In this document: positions 1 to 8,408 of the stretch, piece by piece
How positions within the stretch are numbered: the stretch's first letter is position 1
How the letters are laid out: the number at the start of each line of letters is the position of its first letter
NCBI RefSeq assembly: GCF_014646255.1
Contig: NZ_BMNC01000010.1
Location: 1-64,000 of the forward strand
Source of the DNA: Lentzea pudingi
GTDB taxonomy: Bacteria; Actinomycetota; Actinomycetes; Mycobacteriales; Pseudonocardiaceae
Reading direction: 5' to 3'
DNA length: 64,000 bases
Made by a program: the position numbers and the translations under genes
The notes under the pieces: model-generated
Databases searched by the model: none
Told to the model about the DNA's origin: nothing
What the model saw: only the letters and a program-made list of their open reading frames with translations

Positions 1-110
1 AGCGTGTCGACTTGACCTCACCCCTCAGGTGCAGCAAGTGCTATGGCGCGACTCGTGATGGGACCCCACCGCCCAGTGCCTATGGAAAAGACGGCTCGCC
101 TGCGGCCTCG
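1..110 (+). repeat. Dispersed repeat, copy A (cut by window edge)
   Basis: This stretch aligns over its whole length with 17920-18029, with only scattered substitutions and small indels. Shared blocks include AGCGTGTC, CTTGAC, TCAGG, GCAGCAAG, ACTCGTGA, CCCAGTG and GACGGCTCGCCTGCGG. It lies just downstream of the prs terminator, outside any gene. The second copy is one half of a large palindrome; the matching half here would lie left of the window. Function is unknown; both copies sit behind the 3' end of a gene. Confidence 0.8.
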
Positions 111-153
111 CCAAAAGCAAAGGCCGCCCACGTCCCGTTGGACATGGGCGGCC
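108..153 (-). terminator. Rho-independent terminator of glmU-prs
   Basis: Read on the minus strand, a 14-bp stem (GGCCGCCCATGTCC with GGACGTGGGCGGCC, one G-U pair) closes an AACG loop and is followed by TTTGCTTTT. It starts 15 bases after the prs stop codon. This is one of the clearest intrinsic terminators in the window. Confidence 0.9.
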
Positions 154-167
154 CTTGGTGGTCTGGG

Positions 168-1151
168 TCAGGCGTTGCCGTCGAACAGTGAGGTGACGGA
201 GCCGTCCTCGAACACTTCCTGGATCACGCGCGCCAGTAGCGGTGCGATGGACAGGACGGTCATGTTCGGGAAGCGCTTCTCTGCCGGGATCGGGAGCGTG
301 TCGGTGAACACGACCTCGCGGGCGCCCGAGTCCTGCAGGCGTTGGGTGGCCGGGCCCGAGAGGATGCCGTGCGTGGCTGCGATGACCACGTCCGAGGCGC
401 CCTCGTTGAGGAGTTGCTTCACTGCTCCTGCGATGGTGCCGCCGGTGTCGACCATGTCGTCGATGACGATGCAGAGGCGGCCCTCTACCTTGCCGACCAC
501 CCGGTTGGAGACGACCTCGTTCGGGCGGAGGGGGTCTCGGGTCTTGTGGATGAACGCGATCGGCGTGCCGCCGAGGGTGTCCGCCCACTTCTCTGCCAGC
601 TTCGTGCGGCCGGAGTCGGGGGAGACGACGGTGATGTCGTGGCCCGCGTACTTGCCTCGGATGTGGTCTGCCAGCAGTGGCATGGCCCAGAGGTGGTCCA
701 CCGGGCCGTCGAAGAAGCCCTGGATCTGGGCTGTGTGCAGGTCGACGGAGACGAGGCGGTCCGCGCCTGCGGTCTTGAAGAGGTCTGCGACCAGGCGGGC
801 CGAGATGGGCTCGCGGCCCCTGTGCTTCTTGTCCTGGCGGCTGTACGGGTAGAACGGCATGATCACGGTGATGCGCTTGGCGCTGGCGCGCTTGAGGGCG
901 TCGACCATGATCAGCTGTTCCATCAGCCACTGGTTGATGGGGGCGGTGTGCGACTGGATCACGAAGGCGTCGCAGCCGCGCACTGACTCCTCGAAGCGGA
1001 CGAAGATCTCGCCGTTCGCGAAGTCGTAGGCGGACTGCGGGGTCACCGTGACGTTGAGGTGCTTCGAGACCTCTTCCGTCAACTCCGGGTAGGCACGCCC
1101 GCCGAAGAGCATCAGGTTCTTCTTCGGTGTGCCGGGCATCTGCGGGTTCAC
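168..1151 (-). CDS. prs: Ribose-phosphate diphosphokinase (PRPP synthetase)
   Basis: Makes 5-phosphoribosyl-1-diphosphate from ribose 5-phosphate and ATP, feeding purine, pyrimidine, histidine and tryptophan synthesis and, in actinomycetes, arabinan precursors. The 327-residue protein has the usual family length. Visible motifs are the N-terminal FANGEIFVRFEESVRG segment, the ATP-loop region PYSRQDKKHRGREPISA, the catalytic-loop Lys/Arg in FIHKTRDPLR, and the PRPP-binding motif VIDDMVDTGGT. Translation starts at GTG, 2 nt after the glmU stop, with GGAGG about 10 nt upstream, so it is coupled to glmU. The glmU-prs order is the standard actinobacterial one. A strong terminator follows directly. 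Confidence 0.98.
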   Translation of the reverse strand: MNPQMPGTPKKNLMLFGGRAYPELTEEVSKHLNVTVTPQSAYDFANGEIFVRFEESVRGCDAFVIQSHTAPINQWLMEQLIMVDALKRASAKRITVIMPFYPYSRQDKKHRGREPISARLVADLFKTAGADRLVSVDLHTAQIQGFFDGPVDHLWAMPLLADHIRGKYAGHDITVVSPDSGRTKLAEKWADTLGGTPIAFIHKTRDPLRPNEVVSNRVVGKVEGRLCIVIDDMVDTGGTIAGAVKQLLNEGASDVVIAATHGILSGPATQRLQDSGAREVVFTDTLPIPAEKRFPNMTVLSIAPLLARVIQEVFEDGSVTSLFDGNA

Positions 1152-1153
1152 GG

Positions 1154-2626
1154 TCAGCGACCCTCCTCTGTGTTCTCGTCGGCATTCTGCTTCGCCAGGG
1201 CCTCGGCTGCTGCCTGAGCGGCGGCCGTGCCTTCACGACGGCTGAGGACCCAGCCTTCGAGGTTGCGCTGTGGGCCTCCGGACACGGCGAGTGCGCCCGG
1301 TGGGACGTCGCGGCGCAGGACGGTGCCCGCGCCGGTGTACGCGCCGTCGCCCACGGTCACCGGTGCTACGAACATGTTGTCCGAGCCGGTGCGGCAGTGG
1401 GAACCGACGATCGTGCGGTGCTTGTTCACCCCGTCGTAGTTGACGGTTACCGATGCTGCACCGATGTTGCTGTGATCGCCGATCGTGGCGTCGCCGATGT
1501 ACGACAGGTGGGGGACCTTCGAGCCCTCGCCGATCGTGGAGTTCTTCGTCTCGACGAAGGTGCCGATCTTGCCCTTCACGCCCAGGGAGGTGCCGGGGCG
1601 GAGGTAGGCGAACGGGCCCACGGAGGCGTTGTCGCCGATCACCGAGTCGCTGCCGTGGGTTCGCACGACCGAGGCGCCCTCGCCGACCGTGACGCCCGAG
1701 AGCGTGGTGTCGGGGCCGATGGTCGCCCTTGCGCCGATCACGGTGCCCGCGCGGAGCTGCACGTTCGGCTCGATCAGGGTGTCCTGGCCGACCTGGACGC
1801 CCGCGTCCACCCACACCGAGGCCGGGTCGACGACGGTGACGCCGCCGCGCATGAGGCCCTCGACGATGCGGCGGTTCATCTCGGTGCCGACCGCGGCGAG
1901 CTGCACGCGGTCGTTGATGCCCTCGACCAGCCAGCGGTCGGACGCGATCAGGGCGCCTACGCGCTTGCCGTCGCCGCGGGCGATGCCCAGGACGTCGGTC
2001 AGGTAGAGCTCGCCCTGGGCGTTGTCGGTGGACAACCGGGAGAGGCCGTCGCGCAGGACCGCCGCGTCGAACGCGTAGACGCCCGAGTTGATCTCCTGGA
2101 TCAGCCGCTCGGCGTGGTCGGCGTCCTTCTGCTCCACGATCCGCTGCACGGTGCCGTCGGCGTCGCGGACGATCCGGCCGTACCCGGTGGGGTTGTCCAC
2201 CACGGCCGTCAGGACGGTCACCGCGTTGCCGGCCGAACGGTGCTCGGCGAGCAGGTCCTGGAACGTCTGTGTGTCGAGCAGCGGCACGTCGCCGTAGCTG
2301 ACGATCACCGTGCCGGCCAGGTCGTGCGGCAGCTCGGCCAGGCCGCAGGAGACGGCGTGCCCGGTGCCCTTCTGCTCGGCCTGCACCGCGACGGTGACCT
2401 TGCGGCCCAGCGTCCCGGCGAGGGTCTCCAGATGCTCGGTGACGGCTTCACGGCCGTGACCGACGACGACGGCCAGGTGGTCGGGGTCTGTGCCGGCCGC
2501 CGCGCGCACCGCGTGTTCGACGAGTGAGCGTCCGGCGATCCGGTGCAGCACCTTGGGCGTGGACGACCGCATGCGGGTGCCTTCCCCGGCGGCGAGCACG
2601 ACCGTGCTGACAGGGCCCTCGAGCAT
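1154..2626 (-). CDS. glmU: Bifunctional GlmU (UDP-GlcNAc pyrophosphorylase / GlcN-1-P acetyltransferase)
   Basis: Catalyses the last two steps of UDP-GlcNAc synthesis for peptidoglycan: acetylation of glucosamine-1-phosphate, then uridylylation. The N-terminal nucleotidyltransferase shows LAAGEGTRMRSSTPKVLH (about residues 9-26). The C-terminal half is a left-handed beta-helix of hexapeptide repeats with the acetyltransferase segment GTFVETKNSTIGEGSKVPHL. The frame is open further upstream, but ATG at 2624-2626 is chosen because GGGAG stands 7 nt before it and the family begins just ahead of the LAAGEGTRM motif. The protein is about 490 aa, the usual length. It forms a two-gene operon with prs. 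Confidence 0.97.
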   Translation of the reverse strand: MLEGPVSTVVLAAGEGTRMRSSTPKVLHRIAGRSLVEHAVRAAAGTDPDHLAVVVGHGREAVTEHLETLAGTLGRKVTVAVQAEQKGTGHAVSCGLAELPHDLAGTVIVSYGDVPLLDTQTFQDLLAEHRSAGNAVTVLTAVVDNPTGYGRIVRDADGTVQRIVEQKDADHAERLIQEINSGVYAFDAAVLRDGLSRLSTDNAQGELYLTDVLGIARGDGKRVGALIASDRWLVEGINDRVQLAAVGTEMNRRIVEGLMRGGVTVVDPASVWVDAGVQVGQDTLIEPNVQLRAGTVIGARATIGPDTTLSGVTVGEGASVVRTHGSDSVIGDNASVGPFAYLRPGTSLGVKGKIGTFVETKNSTIGEGSKVPHLSYIGDATIGDHSNIGAASVTVNYDGVNKHRTIVGSHCRTGSDNMFVAPVTVGDGAYTGAGTVLRRDVPPGALAVSGGPQRNLEGWVLSRREGTAAAQAAAEALAKQNADENTEEGR

Positions 2627-2658
2627 CAATGCTCTCCCTAACAGGCTGGGTGTTTCGA

Positions 2659-2688
2659 GTCCGCGGACCAGCCTAGGCCTCCGCGGAC
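2659..2688. repeat. Inverted repeat between GGDEF gene end and glmU
   Basis: Perfect 9-bp arms (GTCCGCGGA / TCCGCGGAC) with a 12-nt loop. The hairpin spans the stop codon of the GGDEF gene and precedes the glmU start. It could be a weak terminator for the upstream gene or part of the glmU leader. No T tract is present, so the role is undecided. Confidence 0.5.
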
Positions 2689-4361
2689 GGCTCCCCCGCC
2701 ACGGCCGCGACCTGGCAGCCACCCTGGCGCTTCGCCACGTACATCGCCGAGTCCGCCCTCGACAGGGCCTGGTTGGCGGATTCGCGGGGGCGCAGCGAGA
2801 TGACGCCGACCGACAGCGTCACGCCCCTGGAGAGGTCGATTGGCAAGCCTGCCACGGCATCCACGGCCCGGCCGAGTGCTGCTTCGGCGGCGTGCAGAGG
2901 GGCCCCCGGCAGCAGGACGACGAACTCGTCGCCGCCGTAGCGGGCCACCATGTCGTCACCCCGCAGGGCCTGCCGCAGTGTGCTGGCAATCACCCGAAGA
3001 ACATCATCACCCTCGGCATGTGAATGCCGGTCGTTGACGCCCTTGAACCCGTCCAGGTCGACCAGCGCGATCGAGAACGGATCGACCTGACCGGCGATGA
3101 GCTCGCCGATCTTGTCGTCGAGCGCGCGGCGGTTCGGCAGGCCCGTCAGCGGGTCCTGCAACGCCTGCTGCGCGATCTGGCCGTGCGCGCGCGTCAGCCG
3201 TTCGTGCTCACGGCGCGTCTGCAACGTGGCCACGCGGGACTCGCGCATCTGCCACAGCTCCAGCTCCAGGGCCGCGTTGTAGGCCTGCAGCGCCGACGTC
3301 GTGTGGGGCCCGCACAGGTGCGCGTACTCGCGTTCCAGCGACAGCACCAGCGACGGTTCGGACGTGTCGTGCTCCATCTGCGTGCGCGTGTCGCCGAGGA
3401 CCTTGAGCGCGTCGTCCAGCCGGTTCGCCTCGACCAGGCACCGGGCCAGCGCGATCGCGACGATGATCAGCTCCCGCGCGTACATCGACAGGCCGCGCAA
3501 CGACCAGAGGCGGTCGAGGTGGCTCTCGGCCGGGTTCGTCAGCGCGTGGGCGGCACCGAGGATCGGCACCTGCTCGGCGGCGTCCATGTCGCGCCGGCCG
3601 GGGTGCAGCGACTGCCGGAACGGCACCTCGGCGGCCTCGGCGAGCCCGGAGGCGACCTTGAACTGCTCGTGCGCGGCGTCGTGCAGGTTCACCCGTTCGA
3701 GGCGCAGGCCCCAGCCGATCCGCAGCCGGGCCCGGTTCACCAGGTGCACGTAGATCTGGTGCGGCTGGCCGCTCTCGCGCAACGCGTTGTTCGCGCCCGC
3801 CAGCACGTCGTCCGCCATCTCGTAGACGCCGAGCTGGGTCAGCACCAGCGCGATGTCCTGAAACGTGTTGGCCAGCAGCTGGTCCCAGATGCGCTTGTCG
3901 AAGACCGGGTCGACGTCGGGTTCCTCGTCGAGCATCATCGCCAGGGCCGACGCGATCTCGGTCAGCGCCTTGTCCTCGGCGTTGCCCAGCAGGAACCGGC
4001 GTCCGCGCAACGCCCGCGCGTCCGCCTCCAGCACGATCAGGCCGTGGCGGCGGCAGTGGGCGAGCATCTCGTCGAGCTGGGGATCGGACATGTCGACGAG
4101 GCCCGGCGTGACCAGTCTGACCACGGCCGCGGCTCTGAGCAGCTGCGCGACGATGCGGGGCTCACCACGACCCTGCGCCTCGGCGAGGATGTGGTCGATC
4201 TCGGACGCCGCGTCGAGCTGCGCGGCGAGGTGGCTGCTCTGGGCCACGGCGACGAGTTCGCTCGCGCGACCCACCAGCCACGCGTCGGACATCTCGTGAT
4301 GGCGGTGGCGCACGTTGCCCTGCTCGTCGACCGTTTCCTCGGGCAGCTTCACACCTCCCAA
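2673..4361 (-). CDS. Diguanylate cyclase with N-terminal TPR-like region
   Basis: Predicted to make cyclic di-GMP from two GTP. The last 170 residues form a GGDEF domain: PLTGLPNRRALDD, then LVDLDGFKGVND, then the active-site motif YGGDEF near residue 477. RGDD stands exactly five residues before GGDEF, so the inhibitory I-site (RxxD) looks intact. The first 370 residues are alpha-helical without membrane segments and resemble TPR-type repeats, so the input is probably cytoplasmic protein binding. The start is uncertain: TTG at 4359-4361 is the longest frame; ATG at 4290-4292 is an alternative. It is encoded upstream of glmU on the same strand. Confidence 0.88.
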   Translation of the reverse strand: MGGVKLPEETVDEQGNVRHRHHEMSDAWLVGRASELVAVAQSSHLAAQLDAASEIDHILAEAQGRGEPRIVAQLLRAAAVVRLVTPGLVDMSDPQLDEMLAHCRRHGLIVLEADARALRGRRFLLGNAEDKALTEIASALAMMLDEEPDVDPVFDKRIWDQLLANTFQDIALVLTQLGVYEMADDVLAGANNALRESGQPHQIYVHLVNRARLRIGWGLRLERVNLHDAAHEQFKVASGLAEAAEVPFRQSLHPGRRDMDAAEQVPILGAAHALTNPAESHLDRLWSLRGLSMYARELIIVAIALARCLVEANRLDDALKVLGDTRTQMEHDTSEPSLVLSLEREYAHLCGPHTTSALQAYNAALELELWQMRESRVATLQTRREHERLTRAHGQIAQQALQDPLTGLPNRRALDDKIGELIAGQVDPFSIALVDLDGFKGVNDRHSHAEGDDVLRVIASTLRQALRGDDMVARYGGDEFVVLLPGAPLHAAEAALGRAVDAVAGLPIDLSRGVTLSVGVISLRPRESANQALSRADSAMYVAKRQGGCQVAAVAGEPSAEA

Positions 4362-4392
4362 AGAGCGCGACCCTGTGCCCTCAAGGCCCCTG

Positions 4393-4463
4393 CTCCGCCA
4401 CCAGGATTCGAACCTGGACCATCTGAACCAAAATCAGAGGTGCTGCCTTTACACCATGGCGGA
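4393..4463 (-). tRNA. tRNA-Gln (anticodon TTG)
   Basis: Folds on the minus strand as a full cloverleaf. The acceptor stem TCCGCCA/TGGCGGA is followed by discriminator G, the anticodon stem TCTGA/TCAGA encloses the loop TTTTGGT (anticodon TTG), and the T arm is CCAGG-TTCGAAT-CCTGG. The CCA end is not encoded. U at position 1 and discriminator G are typical of bacterial tRNA-Gln. Confidence 0.95.
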
Positions 4464-4552
4464 ACGGGCGAGCTCGCGCCCGCCCACGCGCACATGTTGT
4501 CACGAGTGGTCCTCTTCTTGTCCAACCACCACTCGCTCGGCTCAGTTCAAGA

Positions 4553-5692
4553 TCACGGCGTGGCGCCGATTGACCTGGTCAGAAAGTCCCCGAGGGCCGT
4601 TCGATACGTGTCCGTCGCCACATTCCACCCGGAGGTGTGGTCAGCGCCCGGGATCTCCACGTACTGCAGCGGCCACCCGAGCCCGCTCGCCGCCGTCGCG
4701 AGGTCGCGGGAGGACTGGGCGGGCACCGTGCCGTCCGCCGAGCCGTGGATGAGCAGCGTCGGCGGCTTGCGCGCCGGAGGGCTCGCCACGAGGTCGAACC
4801 GGTCGAAGTCGATGCCGGTGCGCCACCCGGACACGACCTCGGCCACCGGCGTGAGCCACGTCGGCACGCCCCGGTTCTCGGCCTGCAGGTTCAGCGTCTG
4901 CGTCCAGTTCGTGACGGGGGAGTCGAGCACGACGCCGCTGACGGCCGCCGCGAGACCGGACCGGGCGAGCGTCTGGCCGACGATCGCGCCGCCCATCGAC
5001 CAGCCGTAGAGCACGACCTTCTTCGCGCCCTTGTCCTGCGCGTACCTGATGGCGGCCTCGACGTCGTGCCACTCGGTGTCGCCGAGGTGGTAGAGGCCGT
5101 CGGGCGACTTCGGCGCGCCGGCGTCGTTGCGGTAGGTGATCAGCAGGACGGGCAGCCCGGCGCCGTGGAGCTGGGGGACCACGCGCAGCGCCTCCTCGCG
5201 CGACGCGCCCCGCCCGTGCACGGTGATGACCCAGGTGTCCGGGTTCGAGCCGGGGACGAACCACGCGGGCATGTCGCCGAGCTCGCCGGGGACCGCGACG
5301 TCGCTGAATACCAGCCCGAGCGCCGTCTTCGGGGTGCCCTCGTAGACGTCGGTCTCGATGCGCACCTTCGTGCCCTCGGGCGGTGCGGTGCCTTCGATCA
5401 GAGGACGTTCCACGCGCCCGTCCCTGTGCGACGCCACGTCACCGACCTTCGCCGTGCCGCCGGGCCAGACGATGCCGAACGTGCCACGCAGCGTCGTGAG
5501 CTTCGATTCGGCGAGCACGACGTTCTTGTCGTCCACGCCGAGCGACGTCTCGGGGTAGCGCCGCGGCACCTCCTCCGGTTCGAGCAGCTCGCCGCTGTAG
5601 TACCAGCCGACGCCGCCCAGAGCCGCTGTGACCAGCACGAGCAGGACGAGCAGCGAGGTCACGGTGATCCGGATGATCTTGCGTCTGGCCAT
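4553..5692 (-). CDS. Membrane-anchored alpha/beta hydrolase
   Basis: A serine hydrolase of the dienelactone-hydrolase/prolyl-oligopeptidase-like fold, of unknown substrate. The nucleophile elbow is GWSMGG (about residue 230). The acid is probably in LLIHGSADGTVP and the base in GADHTSGW. A single hydrophobic helix (TVTSLLVLLVLVTAAL) near the N terminus, preceded by RRK, would anchor the enzyme outside the membrane. ATG at 5690-5692 was chosen because it places that helix right at the N terminus; the frame is open 14 codons further. It is divergent from the TetR gene, which could control it. Confidence 0.85.
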   Translation of the reverse strand: MARRKIIRITVTSLLVLLVLVTAALGGVGWYYSGELLEPEEVPRRYPETSLGVDDKNVVLAESKLTTLRGTFGIVWPGGTAKVGDVASHRDGRVERPLIEGTAPPEGTKVRIETDVYEGTPKTALGLVFSDVAVPGELGDMPAWFVPGSNPDTWVITVHGRGASREEALRVVPQLHGAGLPVLLITYRNDAGAPKSPDGLYHLGDTEWHDVEAAIRYAQDKGAKKVVLYGWSMGGAIVGQTLARSGLAAAVSGVVLDSPVTNWTQTLNLQAENRGVPTWLTPVAEVVSGWRTGIDFDRFDLVASPPARKPPTLLIHGSADGTVPAQSSRDLATAASGLGWPLQYVEIPGADHTSGWNVATDTYRTALGDFLTRSIGATP

Positions 5693-5723
5693 GTCCCGAT
5701 GATGCCGCGCCGAGGTCTCGATT

Positions 5724-5741
5724 CCGCGCGACACAGCGCGG
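5724..5741. promoter_or_regulatory. Candidate operator between hydrolase and TetR genes
   Basis: Perfect 6-bp inverted repeat CCGCGC-GACACA-GCGCGG in the divergent intergenic region. Its position suits a TetR-type operator, but nothing else supports this. Confidence 0.3.
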
Positions 5742-5834
5742 CGAACCTGAGAAAGGTGGATGAGTTTTCATGCGGGGTACGGCGGGAGCGGGTCATCTCC
5801 GACCGCGAGGAAGTGACCTTTGTAGGCTGGTTCG

Positions 5835-6449
5835 GTGGCCAGGGTCAGGATGACGGGCAAGGAACGGCGGGAACAGCTCCTGGACGTCTCCCGCGCCCTG
5901 TTCGCCGAGAGGGGCTTCGACGCGACCTCGGTCGAGGAGATCGCGCACCGCGCCAGCGTGTCGAAACCCGTGGTATACGAGCACTTCGGCGGCAAGGAAG
6001 GCATCTACGCCGTCGTCGTGGACCGCGAGATGCAGCGCCTGATGGACCAGATCGTCGGCGCGCTGGACGTCGGTGCGCACCCGCGTGAGCTGCTCGAACA
6101 GGCCGCCTGCGCGCTGCTCGACTACATCGAGGGCTCGACGGACGGGTTCCGCGTCCTGGTCCGCGACTCACCCGTCGCGTCGACCTCGGGCACCTTCTCG
6201 TCGCTGCTGAACGACATCGCGTCTCAGGTCGAGCACATCCTCGCGCTGCACTTCGCCAAGCAGGGCTACGACCGCAAGCTCGCCCCGCTGTACGCGCAGG
6301 CGCTGGTCGGGATGGTCGCGCTGACCGGGCAGTGGTGGCTGGAGGCGCGCAAGCCGAAGAAGGACGAGGTGGCGGCCCACCTCGTGAACCTGGCGTGGAA
6401 CGGGCTGTCGGCGATGGAGCACAGGCCGAAGCTGCGCAGCCGGTCCTGA
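5835..6449 (+). CDS. TetR-family transcriptional regulator
   Basis: The 204-aa protein has an N-terminal TetR helix-turn-helix (residues 11-57): RALFAERGFDATSVEEIAHR followed by ASVSKPVVYEHFGGKEGIYA. The C-terminal ligand domain is helical. Start at GTG 5835; ATG at 5850 is an alternative. It sits upstream of mfd and downstream of glmU, the same place as the TetR gene Rv1019 of M. tuberculosis, so it is probably that orthologue. Regulated genes are not evident, though the divergent hydrolase is a candidate. Confidence 0.93.
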   Translation: MARVRMTGKERREQLLDVSRALFAERGFDATSVEEIAHRASVSKPVVYEHFGGKEGIYAVVVDREMQRLMDQIVGALDVGAHPRELLEQAACALLDYIEGSTDGFRVLVRDSPVASTSGTFSSLLNDIASQVEHILALHFAKQGYDRKLAPLYAQALVGMVALTGQWWLEARKPKKDEVAAHLVNLAWNGLSAMEHRPKLRSRS

Positions 6450-6569
6450 GCTGGTTGTCGTAGTGCAACTGCACGGCTGAGCGGCTCGGCGTTAGTGCAT
6501 CCCGCCGAACCCGTGCACGCTGTGAAACGGACTGAGCACTCCTCAGCGATGACTCACTTGAAGCCCGGT

Positions 6570-6606
6570 GTCCGAGCCGTGCGTCGAGGGGTCGTACGGC
6601 TCGGAC
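6570..6606. terminator. Bidirectional hairpin between convergent genes
   Basis: Perfect 11-bp arms (GTCCGAGCCGT / ACGGCTCGGAC) with a 15-nt loop, 4 bases from the stop of the sugar dehydrogenase and about 120 bases from the TetR stop. There is no U tract, as is common for GC-rich actinobacterial terminators. Confidence 0.6.
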
Positions 6607-6610
6607 GGCT

Positions 6611-7720
6611 TCACACGGTTCCGGTGAGCTTGAGCAGCTTGTCGTCGGTGCCGTTCGACGTCGTGACGTAGAGGGATCCGTCCGGCGCGGTGCGGGCGGC
6701 GCGCAGACGGCCGTACTTGTCGTTCAGCTCCTCGGGAATGCTGACGTTCTGCACCTTGCCCGCCGCGTCCAGCGTGAACAGCATCAGCTTCGAGCCCTTC
6801 AGGGCCGTGATCGCGAGCTTGCCGTTCCAGAACGCGGCCTGGCAGATCGCCTCGGTCGGCGAGCCGGACGACCACACCGCGGGCACCGCGTCCGGGAACC
6901 GCTGCAGGTCGGTCATCGGCACGCTCTCGTCGTACCCGCCCTTCGTGCCGCCCTCCGACGGGTCCCAGCCGTAGTTGGCGCCCTTGCGGAGCAGGTTGAC
7001 CTCGTCGTCGACGCTCGGGCCGTGCTCGCTCGAGAAGGCCTGGTCGCTGTCCGGCCGGAACACCACGCCCTGCACGTTGCGGTGGCCGTAGGTGTAGACG
7101 CGGCGCTCGTTGGCGTTCGCGGAGGTGATGAACGGGTTGCCGGCCGCGCCCTCGCCGGTCTCGGCGTCGATGCGCAGCACCTTGCCGCCGAGGCTCGTGC
7201 GGTCCTGCGGGTTGCGGGCCTGCGCGATGTCACCGGTCGCGACGTACATCGACCCGTCCGGTGCCAGCGTCGGGCGGCAGCCGGAGTGCCGTCCGCTGGA
7301 GTTGGACGGCATGCCGGTGAGCAGGTCCTTGGTCTTGGTCGCCTTGGCGCCGTCGAGGCGGAACGTCACCAGCCGCACGTCCCGGACGGTGTTGTAGCAA
7401 ACGGTGAAGCGCTGGTTGTCGGGGTGGATCACCAGGCCCATGAGGCCGCCCTCGCCGCGCGCCTGCAGGTCGGTCAACTCGACGTCGACGGGCGTGACCT
7501 GGCCGTCGCGCACCAGCTTGATCTTGCCGGGCCGTTCGGTGACCAGCATCGCGCCACCGGGCAGGAACCCGATGTCCCAGGCGTGCTGGAGACCGCCCGC
7601 GACCTCCTCGACCTTCAGGCCCTGCGGCGCCGGAGCCTTCGACGGCGCGTTGCCGCCCGGTTCCGGAGCCGAACAAGCGGCGACGACCAGCACCAACCCT
7701 GCAGCAACGAGTGCGCGCAT
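6611..7720 (-). CDS. Secreted PQQ-type glucose/sorbosone dehydrogenase-like lipoprotein
   Basis: A six-bladed beta-propeller of the soluble quinoprotein sugar dehydrogenase family (GSDH). Visible signatures are LVTERPGKIKLV near the N terminus, GLMGLVIHPD, TLAPDGSMYVATGD, and the family's SSEHGPSVDDEVNLLRKGANYGW block. The start at ATG 7718-7720 gives a lipoprotein signal ending LVVAAC-S, so the mature protein is lipid-anchored outside the cell. It probably oxidises an aldose with a quinone acceptor; the substrate cannot be read from sequence. The DUF4291 gene ends 7 nt upstream on the same strand. Confidence 0.88.
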   Translation of the reverse strand: MRALVAAGLVLVVAACSAPEPGGNAPSKAPAPQGLKVEEVAGGLQHAWDIGFLPGGAMLVTERPGKIKLVRDGQVTPVDVELTDLQARGEGGLMGLVIHPDNQRFTVCYNTVRDVRLVTFRLDGAKATKTKDLLTGMPSNSSGRHSGCRPTLAPDGSMYVATGDIAQARNPQDRTSLGGKVLRIDAETGEGAAGNPFITSANANERRVYTYGHRNVQGVVFRPDSDQAFSSEHGPSVDDEVNLLRKGANYGWDPSEGGTKGGYDESVPMTDLQRFPDAVPAVWSSGSPTEAICQAAFWNGKLAITALKGSKLMLFTLDAAGKVQNVSIPEELNDKYGRLRAARTAPDGSLYVTTSNGTDDKLLKLTGTV

Positions 7721-7727
7721 GTCCCAA

Positions 7728-8267
7728 CTATGCGTTTTGCGCCGTGGAGGTTCCGTAAGGCCGCTCAACGGGCAGCAACGCGCGCGCTCCGTCCAGATCA
7801 CGCTGCCGCACCTTCTCGTGGACCTCGCGCGCGAGGTCCGTCACGTCGGTGATGCCGACCGTCCACTCGTTGACATACATGTCCACGGCCTCGCGCGTCA
7901 GCCCGATCTGGATGGACCTGTGCTCCAGCGCCTCGTGGTGCAGGCCGCGTTCCGGGTCCCACTGAACGCGCACCGACGGCTTGCCCGGGATCTTGCTCGA
8001 CACGGCGTTGGAGACCGCCCAATCGAACCCCGTGCGGGTGATGCGCACGGCCAGCACGCGCTCCTGGCCTTCCTTCTGGGCGTAGCCGCAGCGGTACATC
8101 ATCCAGAGGAACGACGGCTTGATCCACGTCATCCGTTCCATCTTGAACGGCGGCACGAACCGTTGGGCGGCCACGGCCGGTTCGGCGATGGCGGGTGAAT
8201 AAGCCTGGTAAACCACTATGGACTGATCGTCGTAGTCAGCCCTGATCTCTTTCGTCGACACGAGCAC
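7728..8267 (-). CDS. DUF4291 family protein
   Basis: The 179-aa soluble protein matches the DUF4291 family pattern: REIRADYDDQSIVVYQAY-S at the N terminus, then RFVPPFKMERMTWIKPSFLWMMYRCG, and VQWDPERGLHHEALEHRSIQIGL in the middle. The family occurs in bacteria and fungi and has no assigned biochemical role. It is divergent from mfd and sits 7 nt before the sugar dehydrogenase gene, with which it may be co-transcribed although no functional link is apparent. Confidence 0.75.
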   Translation of the reverse strand: MLVSTKEIRADYDDQSIVVYQAYSPAIAEPAVAAQRFVPPFKMERMTWIKPSFLWMMYRCGYAQKEGQERVLAVRITRTGFDWAVSNAVSSKIPGKPSVRVQWDPERGLHHEALEHRSIQIGLTREAVDMYVNEWTVGITDVTDLAREVHEKVRQRDLDGARALLPVERPYGTSTAQNA

Positions 8268-8408
8268 AGAGTGACGGACGGAGGCGTGCTCGAGCCACCC
8301 GATAAGGGGTCGCGGAACGAGCTATGGTGGGTGGTGAGACCCCTCGTCCCAGGCAGGGGTCTGTCCGGCGTTCTTCCGGCGCCTCCGCACTCGACCGGGG
8401 TTTCTCAC

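Noticed and set aside
4484..4552. Second tRNA near tRNA-Gln
   Set aside because: No second cloverleaf could be folded in this gap.
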